From: Oryzias latipes
Taxonomy: Eukaryota; Chordata; Actinopteri; Beloniformes; Adrianichthyidae
Length of the DNA stretch: 64,000 nucleotides
Direction of reading: 5' to 3'
Assembly: GCF_002234675.1 (NCBI RefSeq)
Contig: NC_019868.2
Coordinates: 25,744,293-25,808,292 of the forward strand
Positions 1 to 28,712 of the stretch are shown here, piece by piece (the stretch's first letter is position 1; each line of letters starts with the position of its first letter). The position numbers and the translations under genes are program-made. Under the pieces are notes generated by a model, which was not told where the DNA came from, did not search any database, and was given only the letters and a program-made list of their open reading frames with translations.

Positions 1-99
1 TAAAAATAAACGGAAAGTGCACCTCTTCACTACAGTCTTAAAGTTGTGCAACAATTGCATGTAGAGTTGTACAGCACAACCACAAACGTATACAGATCA

Positions 100-10564
<10,465 letters not shown>

Positions 10565-10750
10565 GTGCTCTGATATTTCGCCGTTTGAAGTAGAAAAAAC
10601 CCTGCGCCGGTCGTGCTGCGGCTCTGGAACGTCTCACACAAGTTTGCTGGCTCCACTCTGTCTGGAGTGCTGTGGTTTGTTGTATTGTTGTCCTTTGTTG
10701 TCAGTTGTTCGAGACAGTCGTCGCGTTGGTAATCCGTTTAACTTGAATTA
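10565..10750 (-). other. Candidate non-coding first exon / promoter region of smad5
   Basis: Read on the minus strand, a GC-richer block ends in AGAGCAC followed by the donor gtaagc at 10564-10559, about 3.6 kb upstream of the smad5 ATG. Spliced 5' leaders are usual for SMAD genes. The exon start and its joining to the ATG exon cannot be proved here; another GC-rich patch at 9960-10010 is an alternative. Confidence 0.3.
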
Positions 10751-10891
10751 ATCAGACTGGCTGTTATAGTTCCACACCTTTCACTGAGGAAGAAACACTA
10801 ACTAAGTAAATACTCCTGGTGTAGTACTGAGGATCCTTTTTTCCCGGATGAAGTCTTTGGATTCTGGAATTAATGTAGTGTCACGATTTAG

Positions 10892-10907
10892 CCACTAGGT
10901 GGCAGCC
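10892..10907 (+). promoter_or_regulatory. CTCF-type motif, strong match
   Basis: CCACTAGGTGGCAGCC fits the vertebrate CTCF core (CCASYAGRKGGCRSYV) at every position. It lies about 150 bp upstream of the candidate smad5 first exon and between smad5 and ap1ar, a sensible place for a domain boundary. Binding is inferred from the motif only. Confidence 0.6.
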
Positions 10908-12949
10908 TTCTTCTATGTTTATTTTATTTTATGTTTATTTTGTTTTTTCTATAAAAATATGTTTGATTACATGAGCTTCTGAGGATTTTACCAGGATACA
11001 TTTCTGTTAAGGTACACATATTAATTATGATAGTTAACAAAAAGGTATATCTTCTTAATTTTCATAAAAGTAACAACCCTTGACTGTTCATTGTTAAACA
11101 TAGTTAATTCTTGATATTACACAGCCATGCATATGAAAAATTAAAATTAATGTTTTTTTTCTTCATAGATGACTATATACATTTCCCCATGAAAGAAAAT
11201 TCAACAACACTGGAGAAAAAAGTAGATTTACTGAAATATTCATGCTGAACTTATGTTAAAAAAAAGTATTTTCCTAGTATGTGCATATTTGTTAGTGTTA
11301 AACACATTGACTCAAAATTAGATGGTATTTTCTGATAATTAGAGGCTTAAGAGCCCTTTCTTTGTCTCCAAACTCTGTAAAATATTTATTCTAAATGTGT
11401 CACGTTTCTTCCAGAAGATTCTGAGAACCTGATGTTGGGAAGTCCGTGTTAAGACAAGACAGACCACAAGGGGGCGCCAAAGTGTCATTAAAATGAGTGG
11501 TTCCTGCATTTACCCAGTGAAATTTGTACTCAATTGTTGCGCAACTTTAAAGTTGAGGCACATAAGGAGTACAATTTTCAAGTAATTAATAGTAATCTTT
11601 GATAGATGACAGAGTTGTTTTGTGTTACCAAAATAGCCCCCCCCCCCTCTTTTTCGGTGTAACAGGGGGTGCAGTTTATTTTTAAGCCGCGTAAATAGTT
11701 TATTTTCTTAAATTAAAATGTGTTTAAACCAGCCTGAATCTTTTTACAAAATAGAAGTGTATGTCTCACTTCTGTCAGCATACAGTTTTGTGAGGGGTGT
11801 CTTGCTTTTAAACTTATTTTGAACTGATCTTAAAAGGTCTTCTAGACCTCGTTATGTTAATACAATTTCTCTGAATTAAAAAAGAAACATTTTGTAGGTT
11901 TATAAAAATAAAAACTGCCATTTATTTGGATATTTCTTCAATGTTTAGCTCCCCTTTATCTATGTTTTAAAGCATCATGAAAGAAATTGGTTAAAAATCT
12001 ATAATCACTTTTGACAAACGCTCGCAAATACATATTAGATTATTCATAGATTAAAAAAATTAATCTGATATTGCTTCCTTTATAGTGAGTAATATATCCA
12101 ATTCTTGTCAACAACAAAGGCTTAATAACCGGTTGAATGGACCCAACATCAGACACATAAAAACAGGCAATAAAATTTAAGACATAGACTTAAGAAGTGC
12201 TTCCTAAAAGTAAAGTAGAGAACTTTAAAGCATAGAAGTAAATCAGAGTGTGAACATTTTATTTTTCTTTTTGAGCTCAGCACAACAATTTCAATTTACA
12301 TTCTGTTTTACAGAATTTACAGTGAAAAGCATAAAATCAGAGCAAAAAAAAAATCATTAAAAAGAAACAAAAATGAAATAAGGAAATGACTCTACAAGCA
12401 CGCAGACCTCCAACTCCCAAGAGCAACAACCGAAGAAGGTCGTCAGGAATGAAAAGCAGCAGATCTGAAGCTTGATCTTATCGCAGAGAAACATCAGGAT
12501 GTACAGCTGTTATTGTTTGTCTTCCCAGCTCCTCACAGTCAAATGGTTTGAGTTTAGAATGTAATTTAATACAAAAACTGATATTAATGGATTTATCCTC
12601 TGCAGTATGTTCACATTGTTAAAACATTTTCCTCCACTGTCTGTTTATAAGTGACAAAAATCCTCTCCTGGAAGTCTTTTCCTCAAACCTGCTGCTAAAC
12701 CCAGGCATGCTCAATAGAAATGCGGTTGCTACATCCAAACAAATGAATTCTTAAAATCAATAAGGAAATGTTCTTGTGTGGTGGAGACTCACGCTGATGA
12801 ACGCTCTGGTGTTTTAAACATGCTCTTGTGGCATTGATATGAAGACAATTCAGCTTAAAATTACATTTCTGAGTGTTTCTTAATGCAGATCGCTGTGAAT
12901 CAGGAGCAGGCGCGTAAATGCTGTTTGAAAACGAGCCTGTTTGGGACTT
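10908..12949. other. smad5-ap1ar intergenic stretch
   Basis: About 2 kb of A/T-rich sequence without a supported gene, apart from the two CTCF-like motifs. The right part, towards 13.7 kb, probably includes the ap1ar 3' UTR; I cannot place its polyadenylation site. Confidence 0.4.
11464..11478 (+). promoter_or_regulatory. CTCF-like motif, one mismatch
   Basis: CCACAAGGGGGCGCC matches the CTCF core except at the Y position, in the same orientation as the motif about 570 bp to the left. Confidence 0.35.
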
Positions 12950-13090
12950 AGAACACTGGGCAGGTAAAGGCAACGGTGAGGGGGAAAGGGGGCGGAGTCG
13001 CTCCGCTCCAACGGTTCCACCCACAACTCTGAGGCGAATTTCCAATGAACTCCTGCCACTCTGTAACTTTTATACTTTTTAATATTCATT
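12950..13090 (-). repeat. Family A repeat, partial
   Basis: Contains GGCGGAGTCGCTCCGCTCCA followed by a diverged CCACCCACAACTCTGAGG stretch; read in reverse it matches 19370-19440 and 61510-61580. It lies in the probable 3' UTR or downstream flank of ap1ar. Confidence 0.6.
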
Positions 13091-13721
13091 CATCCTAAAA
13101 GAAATTAAAGAAAAAACACACAAAAAAACAGCTTTTACCGATTTTCTTCAATAAAAATTAAGTGAAATAATATTTTTTTCATTGATTAGATGATTAAAAA
13201 AAAGATAATCACTTCCCCAGATCTATTCCCATTCATTAATAGCATTAAAAACATAATTGTCAGCAATTTAACTGATTCTTCAGTCATATTTTTTTTAATT
13301 AATTGGTAAGTCCTATACGGTTTCCGTGGATACCGTTGATGCTTTTACAACATTGGATTTGGTCTCTAGGTGTTGGGAAACTTGACAAATGATCCCGTTT
13401 TGTTGGCTCACTCAGCTCCTGAAGTAACTCCACAGTCACTGAGGTTATGCTCTTAAAAAAAAAGGTTAAGGTCAACATTAGTTTCTCGTTGGTGCATTAA
13501 ATGGTCAGCAGATGCAGCAAATAAAGGCACTGAAAACAAGTTTTTATAAAATTGTCGCTGCTCTGCGTCGCCGTGCAGAGATGGACGACACATTCCGGCA
13601 GCATCACAGTTTCATTCCAGACTATGAGGACCTTGTAACGCGCGTGCGTCTGCTCGATGAGGCAACAGAAAGCTGGTGACCTGCAATGTGGCGTGAGAAA
13701 TGTCTCCTTTGGTGCTGGACA

Positions 13722-16700
13722 CTATCTGTCCTGGACGTCTGAGTGGAGGCTGCAGTCCGACACGGCCTCGGAGGGAGTGTCCAGGACGGGGTTGACAAAC
13801 CCTTGGAATTCCACGTCTGGATTGTCCTCCGGACGGGAGCTCACAAAGTCGTTCTCCCACTCCAGAGCGTTGGAGTCCTCGGAGGCCGAGGTCGGCCCGC
13901 TGTGCGTCGGTTTGCTGCCGGGCCTCAGAGCCGCCCGCAGGATGTCCTCCTCTGTTCGAGACCTCTCCCACGCCGGAAAAGCGCGATTGATTCCTGAAGA
14001 AGTGTAAGACGGAGGTCAGGTCTGCTGCTGGAGGAGGTTAAATCACATGGGCAACACTCGAGCTGAAAATGTTTCCGTTTTTCCAGACAGGACAACAAAC
14101 GATATGACAAAGTTAAAGTCATAAACTTTGTTGCCACACCCAAATGTGAGAAATCGGTCCTTCACCTTTGACCCCTCCCTGAAGAAAAGATGAGCAGCAG
14201 CCATCGCCGCATGCTAAACCCAGCAAGTTGGCGCTCAGGGAAGAGCGTTTGGTTTGGAATCAATTCCAAATTCCTTAATGATGAGAGTGGACACCTGACC
14301 ACTAGGCCATTAGGGCAGCTTGAAACCAACAAAGACACCTGCCTTTTCTTTTTTACTTCTAATGCTAAATAAACGTAGAAAAGCAAAAACAAAACACAAC
14401 TCAGCCAAATAAATAGCACTGATCATAATAATGCGACTAAAATAAATATCCGATCCCTGATCGGGATACAACATCCAACTCTAATCTGGTTTGACACCGA
14501 TTTTCCGATCGGGGCGTCCCCAAAATCAAAAATGTTGCGTTTTGCCTGATGGAAAGCGTCCCTAAATGCCCACCTTCCTCGTCCTCCCACTCTAAATCCA
14601 GAGAGGTCCCGTCCTCGTTGGTGGAGCGCGTCTTTGTGGTGAAATCCCAGCTGTACTCCGTGTTGGGAGTCACCGTGTTTGTGTCTGATGGAAGTCCTGG
14701 AAAACAGAGGAACCAAAGCAAAACTCACCAGCGATTCCTCTAATTGCAACATGAACATTTGCCTTTTGTTTGATTCTTCCCAGAAGCCAGGCTGTGCGCT
14801 TACGGTTGCTCCTAAAAGCCTCGGACTGGGCTTTGACGTTCTGGAGGTAGACATCGAAATTCTCCCCGGAGGTTTGTCTGAAACGTAAGAACACAGTTTT
14901 TGTTTTTTAGAGCTAATCCAAACCAACAGTATTTAAGAATGTCAAACATGTTCTAAAAAAAACAGAACAGAAAGCTCTTTAAGTGTAAAGGTGTTCAAAT
15001 CCTTCTATTTAGACCTTTTCACCAGCTGGAACAGAAGTTTGACTTCTGGTTTGAGGCAGTTCAAGAACTTAAAGCCACTGGAACCAGGTCAGTTCACCAA
15101 CTCACCACTAAGGGATTTGTTATAAAGAAAAATATTCTGTTCCTCTTTTCATCCAATGTAAAACAGCCTAGCCTCAGGAAACAAAGAGACTGTTTCTGTG
15201 TGGTTACAGTCTTTCCTTATAGCATTTGTTTGTCTGTGATGTCACGTTTCCTCACTTTTCGGTGGTTCCTTCATGAACACCAACAAACTTTTTTTGCTGG
15301 GTTTCACTGCTGGCTCCATCTGCTTTGCCACGCTTCCTCTGTTAAAACAAACAAACATTACAGATTAAGTAAAAGAAATGCCTTCAAAAAAATCTGAAGT
15401 CAAATTTCTATGACATTTATGCTAAACGTTTTTTTTTTCAATCCTAATATGTAAGACAGGTTAATGTCGTAATCAGAATTCTTTATTTCAACCCTTTCAT
15501 ATTGCTTTAAAAAGGATTTTTGAACTTTTTTTTTAGTAAGATTTCAAATCAGATTTGAATTATATCCAAGTATTTTAAGTACAAATGAACTTTTAGAACT
15601 CTTTTTTTTCAAAGCGTTAACAGTTTCATAAGTATCTAAACGTCTCTTGAAGAATCTGCAATTCCATACTTTTTTTTTTTTTAGTAAGATCAGATGTTTT
15701 TCTAATATTTAGCATGAGTTAAACTATAGAAACGTGAATTCAGACACAGCTTTGCCTTTTTGATTTTCACCTACTTATCCTACAGATTACATGATTAAAA
15801 CAGTTTTTTAAAAGTTTCCCTTGGCGTTTTTTAAGTTTAAGACAATTAAATGTTTCTTTATGGTTCATCATTTCTTGAATTTCAGTATCAGGCACTTGCA
15901 GAAATTTTGTCTCGTTTGATTCTGACATGACATCACTGTAACATGCTGTTGTTTTTCATTTTTGGAGTGTTTGAATTGTATAAAATGTCTTGGGTTGTGT
16001 TGTATTCTGCCTGGTGGTCTAGGACTCTGCTGAAAAAGAGATCTGGGGATCTCGATGGAACTTTCCTGGAGAAATGATGGATAAATGCATAAAAATAATA
16101 GATGTGCTGCACTCAAAAACAACTGACGAGTAAACGAGCCTTAAAGCTGTTAGCTTAAATAGAAAGGGTCAAATGATATCTGAAAAAAACAGCAAAACCA
16201 AACAAAAATGAGATTTAAAAACAGAAAATAATAAAGTAGAGGAATGATGTGACAGAAAACAAAATGGCTTGAAGCCCCCCCCCTCCATATACATGACAGT
16301 GGGTCAGAGGAGAAGCTGCTTTAGCCGAGCATCAAGGTCAAACTGGCAGAAGGGAGCGCTTAGTGCCGCCTCACCTCCTTCAGTTTTCGCTCACGTGCCA
16401 GCCTGGCGGCCTCACGCTGGGCAGCGTTTCTAGCCTCCTCTTCTAGCCTCAACTTCTCCTCTTGTGCCTCTAACTGAGCAGAAATAACAAAAACCAAAAT
16501 AAACAAAGACAAAACAAGAAAAAACACGACAAAATAACAACACAAAATAAGAAGCAATGCAACAACTTAAAGGCAAGACGAAACAGAAAATGATGGGAGC
16601 CGATGATCCGACTCTGTCGGAAACTTACTTCAGCTTGTAGCTTTTGGTCTATCAAGACCTGCTTGTCTGAAATAGCAGCATAACGATGTTCTTGGAGGTT

Positions 16701-18794
16701 CTTGAGCTCATCTTCACTTATAGGCCTAATAAAAATCAAATCAAGTCTTAAAACATTTCTTTAAACACACTGAATACACTTCAGTCTTAGTTCTTACCTT
16801 GGGCATGGCTGTGGACTTTCAGCCTGCAAAACAGAAATCATTGCAACGCGATTTGAGAGCATTTTAAGACATAAATGTATGCTGGAAAGAAATGGTGGAA
16901 GAGCTAAAAGAAGTGGAACAATGTTTCATTAATCTGGAGTCCTGCTTGAATGCAGACGCTTTCTAATAAAGCAGCAACAGAGTTTAGAACAAACACATTC
17001 CTTAAATATCTCATTAGAAAAGTAGACTTACCTCATCGCTTTCTACCAGATTGTCAAACTGCAAAGATGGAAGAACAAAGTGAGGACAAAAGAGGAAAAA
17101 AATAACAGTATCTGAAGAAAGTTTCAATGTTAAGAGTCAGACCTCTATTGTATAATGTTCCCCTGTGGTGCTGCTTCTGAAGTACTTTGACCTGAAGAAA
17201 ACAGAGCAGATTTCTGCCTGAGCACTACAGACGATCACACGTCTTTGCATTGGACTGAAATGATGGCTTGATCATTTTTTGCTGCCAAAACACAACACGA
17301 GTGTTGCCCGCTGGGACGGCACTTGGTCATTTTTATGCTATAGTGAAATAAACCTACCATGTCTCAATCCAGATAGATTGACTATCTAATTTTTAAAAAA
17401 CATTTTAACGGTAAAGATCGATTCGATTTGATTCCATTCTGCCTCAGCGAGATCGATCTGGTGGGATCATCGGAATAAAAATGAATTCTAGTCACACCCC
17501 GGTTTTTAAGTATATAACTGCGTTTTCATGTACAGAGGATGCCGAACCGATGCCGTCATGTTTATATTGACGGATAAAGGCGTCCCAAAATCCCAATGAT
17601 AGAAAATGTCACGCTTGATTTTATGTTGCAGCATTAGACTGGGTATATTTTATTTTAGAACATGTATGTGGTGTTGTCAAGAGTCAAATAAGTAGTTTTA
17701 AGCCTTTTCTACGGTGGCCCAGAAGGGTCACTACACAACACTTTAGATTTCGCAACACAGCACAAAATAACACACTACAATTCGTCACAACACTAAAAAA
17801 ATTAACTCACAAAACAAAACAATAACTCACAAGACAGCAACTCACAGGACAACACAATAACTCACAACACAAAACTTTAACTCTTTTTTTGTGTTGTGAC
17901 GAATTAAATTCGTCACAACACAAGTTAGAATTGTACGTTATTTTGTGTTGCAAAATCTAAAGTGTTGTGACCCTTCTAGGCCACCGTACCTTTCCCCCCA
18001 CAAATTCTGCGTGAAACGACAGCTTTTTATGTAAAAAATAAATAAATAAAATTAACCACAACATGATTTATGAATGTCACTTTGTTATGGAAGTATTTCA
18101 CAAAATAGTTGTCACTTCTACTGCAAATTATTGGGGATGGGGCACAAACTATGACAGGCTGGATCAGCGGCCTGAGAGAATCTGTGCTTCTAACAACTCT
18201 ACAATGCCAGAAGGAGAAACAAACCGACCAAAACTGTTCAAGCCCATTCTCCATCTCAGCGGTAAAGCAGAGAAGAAAGAACATCATTGACAGAAATTAT
18301 TAATTATTAATATCCGGGCTGGTATCTACAACTACTCACTGAAAGAGACAAGAAGGGCTGTTTTGACACTACGAGGCAAAAATATCACATTCACAGAACA
18401 CTTAGTTTTTGAAGAACTACATGATGGTGTGTTTACGTGTCAGCAGGCAGCTGAGCTGCACTTGACTTGTTGTCCGAGCTGTCAACAATAGCTAGGGTTG
18501 GGGTCTCGATTCCAAACTACAGACCGCTACCTACAGTACCTAACTCCTCTGTAACTCCTCTATAACACCCCCAGAAGGCTATACACGCATCCTGTTAGTT
18601 TCCCAAGATGGGGTTCTAGCTAACTCTGTGATTGTTCACGCGCGCTGCAATGATCATGTTAGCTAGCTTCCCTAGTAGTTGTTAGCTAGCTTCCCTAGTA
18701 GTTGTTAGCTAACACGCACGTACCCGCCTCCTCTCTGGATCCTGCCGGCTTCCCTCCGGTAGAGGCCGACGCAGTAAGCCCAGCAGTTACCCAT
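13722..18794 (-). CDS. ap1ar: AP-1 complex-associated regulatory protein (gadkin / gamma-BAR)
   Basis: Peripheral membrane protein of trans-Golgi/endosomal vesicles that links AP-1 to kinesin-1 and restrains Arp2/3. Ten coding exons with consistent phases: 18794-18724, 17191-17143, 17058-17032, 16823-16798, 16725-16629, 16473-16375, 15338-15289, 14877-14804, 14696-14574, 13993-13722; 888 nt, 295 aa (human about 302). It starts MGNCWAYC, with cysteines suited to N-terminal palmitoylation. Then come SKYFRSS, a coiled-coil segment around EEKLRLEEEARNAAQREAAR, NTVTPNTE, the acidic LEWEDEE and EWENDFVSS motifs, TEEDILRAAL and FVNPVL near the C-terminus, all in the order of human AP1AR. Exon 7 (15338-15289) is the least certain: its acceptor and phase fit, but its sequence is poorly conserved. 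No in-frame stops or frameshifts. The stop is TAG at 13724-13722. Confidence 0.92.
14240..14335 (-). repeat. Degenerate tRNA-like SINE head
   Basis: On the minus strand GGCCTAGTGGTCAGG resembles a pol III A box and GGAATTGATTCC a decayed B box, spaced as in tRNA-derived SINEs. It lies in the last ap1ar intron and is too degenerate to be a functional tRNA gene. Confidence 0.35.
17711..17987. repeat. Palindromic MITE with TA-type flanks
   Basis: Terminal inverted repeats of roughly 40 bp (ACGGTGGCCCAGAAGGGTCA on the left, with the inverted counterpart ending GGCCACCGT on the right). TA dinucleotides can be read at both borders. The interior is made of AACTCACAA/CACAACA repeats and a near-perfect hairpin at 17888-17924. 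It lies in ap1ar intron 1. Confidence 0.7.
18658..18703 (+). repeat. Two exact 23-bp tandem copies
   Basis: The 23-mer beginning GTTAGCTAGCTTCCC occurs at 18658-18680 and 18681-18703, with a partial third (GTTAGCTA) after it. It is just inside intron 1 of ap1ar. Confidence 0.85.
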
Positions 18795-20146
18795 CGCATT
18801 GTCGGGGGTTGATTGTATCAAGCTGCCGAGCTCCTACTCCCCCGGCAGCTGCTGGTGCTCAATAAAGAGGCGACATCTTTCTCCAACAACTTCCTCTTTC
18901 AGCAGCTGATGTCAGTCCGGCTCCACAGCGCCCCCTACCGCCCCAACCTCAAGTCTGGAAAACTTTTACTGCACAGTTTTTTTTTCTTCATCACGTTCAA
19001 AGGCAATTAATTATCTGAAAAAGTGATTCAAAAACGATTAAAAAATTAGAAAAAAAAGAAAACGAGCTTAAAAAAATATTTTATTAGAAAACAAATTTCA
19101 GCACAGATCCGGACAGACAGAAAACAACATAAAAAACTTAATGAGACAATAATAATGACTTTTTAATGTTGACTTTATTTAAACTATCATGCAAATCACC
19201 AACTATACATAGAAAAAGATATAAAGGAAGAGCAAACAAGTATTGTTGATGTTTTAGTCCAAGAAGAAAAGGAAGAGAAATAAAGAAAAACATACTTTTT
19301 TAGTTTAGTGTCTTTTGATTATGATTATGCATTTTTCTTTCTTTCTAGGACATAGTTTCTGGAGAGCGGCAATGTTCATTTAGAAATTCACCTCTGCACG
19401 GTGAGAGGGACTGTTGCCGCTCCGCCCCCCCCTTCCTGTCATCCACAACTGAGAGCTCTTTGTTTATGCTTTCTTCCACTAGCTTCCTCACACCCCCAAC
19501 CTAACATTATCGATGCGACAACAACAGCGACCAATATTGGCAAAATGTCAGAAGAGGAAAACCAAAACGTTTATGGATGCAGTGGTCTATAAATTGATGC
19601 ATCAGAAGGGAGTGGAGCAGGAAGCTTGTGGCCCACCCAGCTTGAGTTCTATGTAACAAATCTTGTTACATACCTTTTTTCAAACTGATTTTTTCCCATT
19701 TACTACTGATGCACAAGGGATTAAATAAAGAAATTCTTAGAAATGCAATCTTAAGCTTAATTTTCTTTAGACATTTTTATAATTAGAAAATTGATTCTGC
19801 AATACAATAATGTATGGAAAAGTGCGGTCTTGATTGTTTTTTAAAGACCATAAAATCCCAATTGGAACATTCATTCCTAATTGGTTTAAAATTCATCCAT
19901 TCATCTACTGATCCCACTAAATCCCTTTTGGTAGCACGAGGTTGCTGGAGCCTATAACAGCTACTGTTGGGCAAAGGCAGGGCTTTGACCCCTTCACGCC
20001 ATATGTCGCTAATTCAAAATGCACCATTTAATCCAGGACACCACCTAAATTTAGCATAACCTTGATTGGAAAAACACTGAAAAATATATATTTTTAAAAG
20101 TACTAAACTTTACATATTTTAGATTATGGTTCAGTTTTTTTTTCTT
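18795..20146. other. ap1ar promoter side / cfap100 downstream flank
   Basis: About 1.35 kb separates the ap1ar start from the cfap100 stop, both on the minus strand. A CTCF-like sequence with two mismatches lies at 18926-18940 near the ap1ar 5' end, and a family A repeat fills 19340-19760. No other gene seen. Confidence 0.4.
19340..19760 (+). repeat. Family A repeat
   Basis: Runs from GACATAGTTTCTGGAGAGCG through CCTAACATTA and a GGATGCA/GGAGC segment to AAATAAAGAAATTCTTAGAAA. The same order of blocks is seen at 53415-53760 and 61495-61800. It lies between ap1ar and cfap100. Confidence 0.7.
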
Positions 20147-25955
<5,809 letters not shown>

Positions 25956-26854
25956 AAAGTTGTCAGAAGTTAGCTGCATAAAAACAATAAAAACCAAAAT
26001 TATTACTCAATAATTATGCGTTTATGGTCCTTCGATCTATAACAGTCTACAACATCTATAACACTATGACCTGGTGCTCTCTGAAGAAGCACCAGGTCAA
26101 CCTTTGATTTGCAACCAAGTTTCAAAAACACAAAAAGTCTGTTTATTTGTAACTATAATGCTAATGCAGTCTTAACACCCAAATTCAGAATCCTGTCAAC
26201 CTGTTTCAACCTTGTAATCCAAACATTGTGACTTATTATTTAATTTAAAAAAAGAAAGAAGATAAAAAAAGAAAAACACAAATTATTTTTCGTTGTCTAA
26301 AATATTAAGACTTTCACCTATTAGTTAGCTTTTAGGATTTAAGTGATCAAAAATATGTTTAATGTACATTTTCTATCAGTAATGATTTAATTAGAACAGG
26401 GGACAACTGATTTATGTGAAAATACAAAATTCTAATACACAAACTCTATGATGATATTCAAAGAGCTTCTAGGGTTGGAATTGAAAAAGTACTGTAAACT
26501 CATGTCGAAATTAACAAATAAAAGAAGCTAATGGCTTCAATGGGAACATATTTTTCTGATAGTTCAACATATCCCAAATAATTTGGAATAAACATAAAAA
26601 ACATTTGGTTAAAAATATTTAAGTCCATTTGGAGAAAAGTCATTCAAAATAATTAAATATAATTTAGTCTGTGGTCTCTTTTTAATGTATTCTTTTAGTT
26701 TAATTAAAAATACTTGCTAAATTACTTTGTATTCTTTTACCCAATCATAAATAAAAAAAAACAAAAAATTTGGTTATATGTTGAACTAAACTGTTTTTTT
26801 CCGGTCTCTTCATTTTAAGTTTACAATGTGATTTTGAAAATAAACAGCTCTTAC

Positions 26855-26930
26855 TGTATAGTTCCTTATAGATCCAACAAAAGCAAGGAGAGCAAGTGTC
26901 CAATTCTGGGTGTTTTTGGCTCAGCTTGTG
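26855..26930 (-). other. Probable non-coding first exon of cfap100
   Basis: On the minus strand, sequence just downstream of the X-box runs without an ATG to ACTATACA followed by a good donor (gtaaga, 26854-26849). The next acceptor in line is at 25974, giving the exon with the ATG at 25955. The left border is the donor; the transcription start is approximate. Confidence 0.5.
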
Positions 26931-26934
26931 TACC

Positions 26935-26948
26935 GTTGTCTTGGTAAC
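26935..26948. promoter_or_regulatory. RFX X-box
   Basis: GTTGTCTTGGTAAC fits the X-box consensus RYYNYY-N(1-3)-RRNRAC exactly, with a 2-bp spacer. RFX2/RFX3 X-boxes lie close upstream of the start sites of ciliary genes, and this one sits directly before the inferred cfap100 first exon. Confidence 0.65.
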
Positions 26949-27014
26949 CTGCTGCCTTCAATTATCCTGGGAATTTTTTCCTTCACATAAAAGCACAGGG
27001 ACTGTGCTTAACCA

Positions 27015-27028
27015 CCACTAGATGGCAC
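27015..27028 (+). promoter_or_regulatory. CTCF-type motif
   Basis: CCACTAGATGGCAC matches the CTCF core CCASYAGRKGGCRS at all positions, about 70 bp beyond the X-box. It has the same orientation as the motifs at 10892 and 11464, so the ap1ar-cfap100 pair lies between them. Confidence 0.5.
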
Positions 27029-28309
27029 ACAAAGATCAGAAAATGGATTTTCATGCAATCCCCCCTTTGCAAACTCAGTGTGTTAGCAAAAAGCATTTAC
27101 AGAAGATTAAAATAGATGTCACACAAAGCATCGTTTTATTCAGGATCTATGTCATGTGATCAAGTTATCTGATCGCCAGGACATCTTGCCTTTTTTTCCT
27201 TTCTGCACCACTGAATATTCTTAGAACCCAATACTGTACATTTAGACACCAACGCATTTGCGCCTGACCCTGCACATCTTAGCTCCAGAGAGCAGCCCAC
27301 ACACTACACTTGCTTGCAGGAAATCCCACTGTCAGATTGTCAGGTTGAAGTAATGCTAACACGTGGGGGAGTGTTGGCTCAAACAGCAGTAAAAGGGCAT
27401 GCAGTGTTAAAAAAAGAGGAATCTTGATGTCTTTTTTTAAAATTCAGCTTTTGAAAGAAAATGCATCACAAACTGAGTAAGATGTGAAAACTGGTGTGTT
27501 TTTTTTTTAATAGTAAACAAACTGTCAAAAACATTTTAAAGGCTTTTTTCCCCCCTGATTTTTGCTTTCGTCTTGGAAACAACGAATAATCATGCTAATG
27601 ATCATGCTTGTACCACTACATCCTGTTTTTTCCCCCCATGTCCATTTTGGTGAATATTTGATATTGAAATTTACAGCCTTATGGGATTTTCAAAGTCAAC
27701 AAACGTCCTACATAATTTCAGCAACCTGCTGTAGTTTGAGTCTTCTTCATCCCACGGGTCTGCCAGTGGCTGAGGTGGGAAAAACTGTGCTGACCTGCTG
27801 TCAGGAATCAGGAATGAGAGCAGAGTTGGAGCTGCCATGCTTTCAGGTTGTTGTACAGGCAGACGGTTTTGGGGTCCAGATTTGACAGCAGCAACTCAGG
27901 CGGCATTTTATAAACCAGAACTGTCAAGTTTTGTCGACTCTTCTTCCTCTTCCACATACCCATAGAGTGATGCTCCTGTCACACCAAACAGAGACAGAAT
28001 CATACTTTATTAACCTCAGATGCACTCAGCACATTGCTTCAAAATAATTGTATCAAACCAAACTGAGAGGCCTTTTTCAGCATTCTTCAAGAACGATACT
28101 TAGCTTTTTCCATCCATTCATTTATCTGTCATATTAAATATACATGATAAATTGTCTGCTGAAGTGATATTTCACAGGTTTGGTTCTAGTAGTGTCATTT
28201 CCCAGGGTTCTTCTACACTCATGGACCATTGTTCTGCTGGTTTTCTCAAATCTTGGTCTTACCTCTGATTTCTCAAATCAGGTGTGCATTGCCAATAAGA
28301 AGTTGTTCT

Positions 28310-28712
28310 TGTCACAAGAACAGGCAGACAGCATGATCCAAATGCAGCAGGTTTATTTAACTCAGCTAAAAGTCCACAAAGCTAAACTAGGGTCAGGCAG
28401 GTCTGAGTCACTAACAGGCATGGATGCATCAGAGGAGAGACGAAAAGGTCAAAATCCAGGCGAGGGTCAGGGCAGGCGGCAGGCAAACGGAGTCAGGATC
28501 ATGAGACAGAAGGACAGGTCCAGCTATCATGCTCAGTAATGAAGGCAGAACAGCAGAAACAAGACTTCGCATTGAGCTCAGCTCATTACAGTGCTTAAGC
28601 TGTGGTTGACTGAGTGAATGACAGTCAGATGTTCGGCATCCAGGAAGTGTGGCTAGAACTCTGGAGATGGTTCCTGTCGGTGACCAGAGGGGGAGAGTTC
28701 TGACTTCTGACA
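28310..28712 (-). mobile_element. Solo LTR, 403 bp, TSD GTTCT
   Basis: Starts TGTCACAAGAAC and ends ACTTCTGACA, and is flanked by GTTCT at 28305-28309 and 28713-28717. On the minus strand it ends TTCTTGTGACA, with AATAAA about 60 bp before the end, which gives the orientation. The 5-bp duplication fits Ty3/gypsy-type integration. No internal region remains. Confidence 0.85.

Noticed and set aside
14437..14530. CCGATCGGGGCGTCCCC palindromic patch
   Set aside because: It may be the end of a dispersed repeat in an ap1ar intron, but there is no second copy in the window to confirm it.
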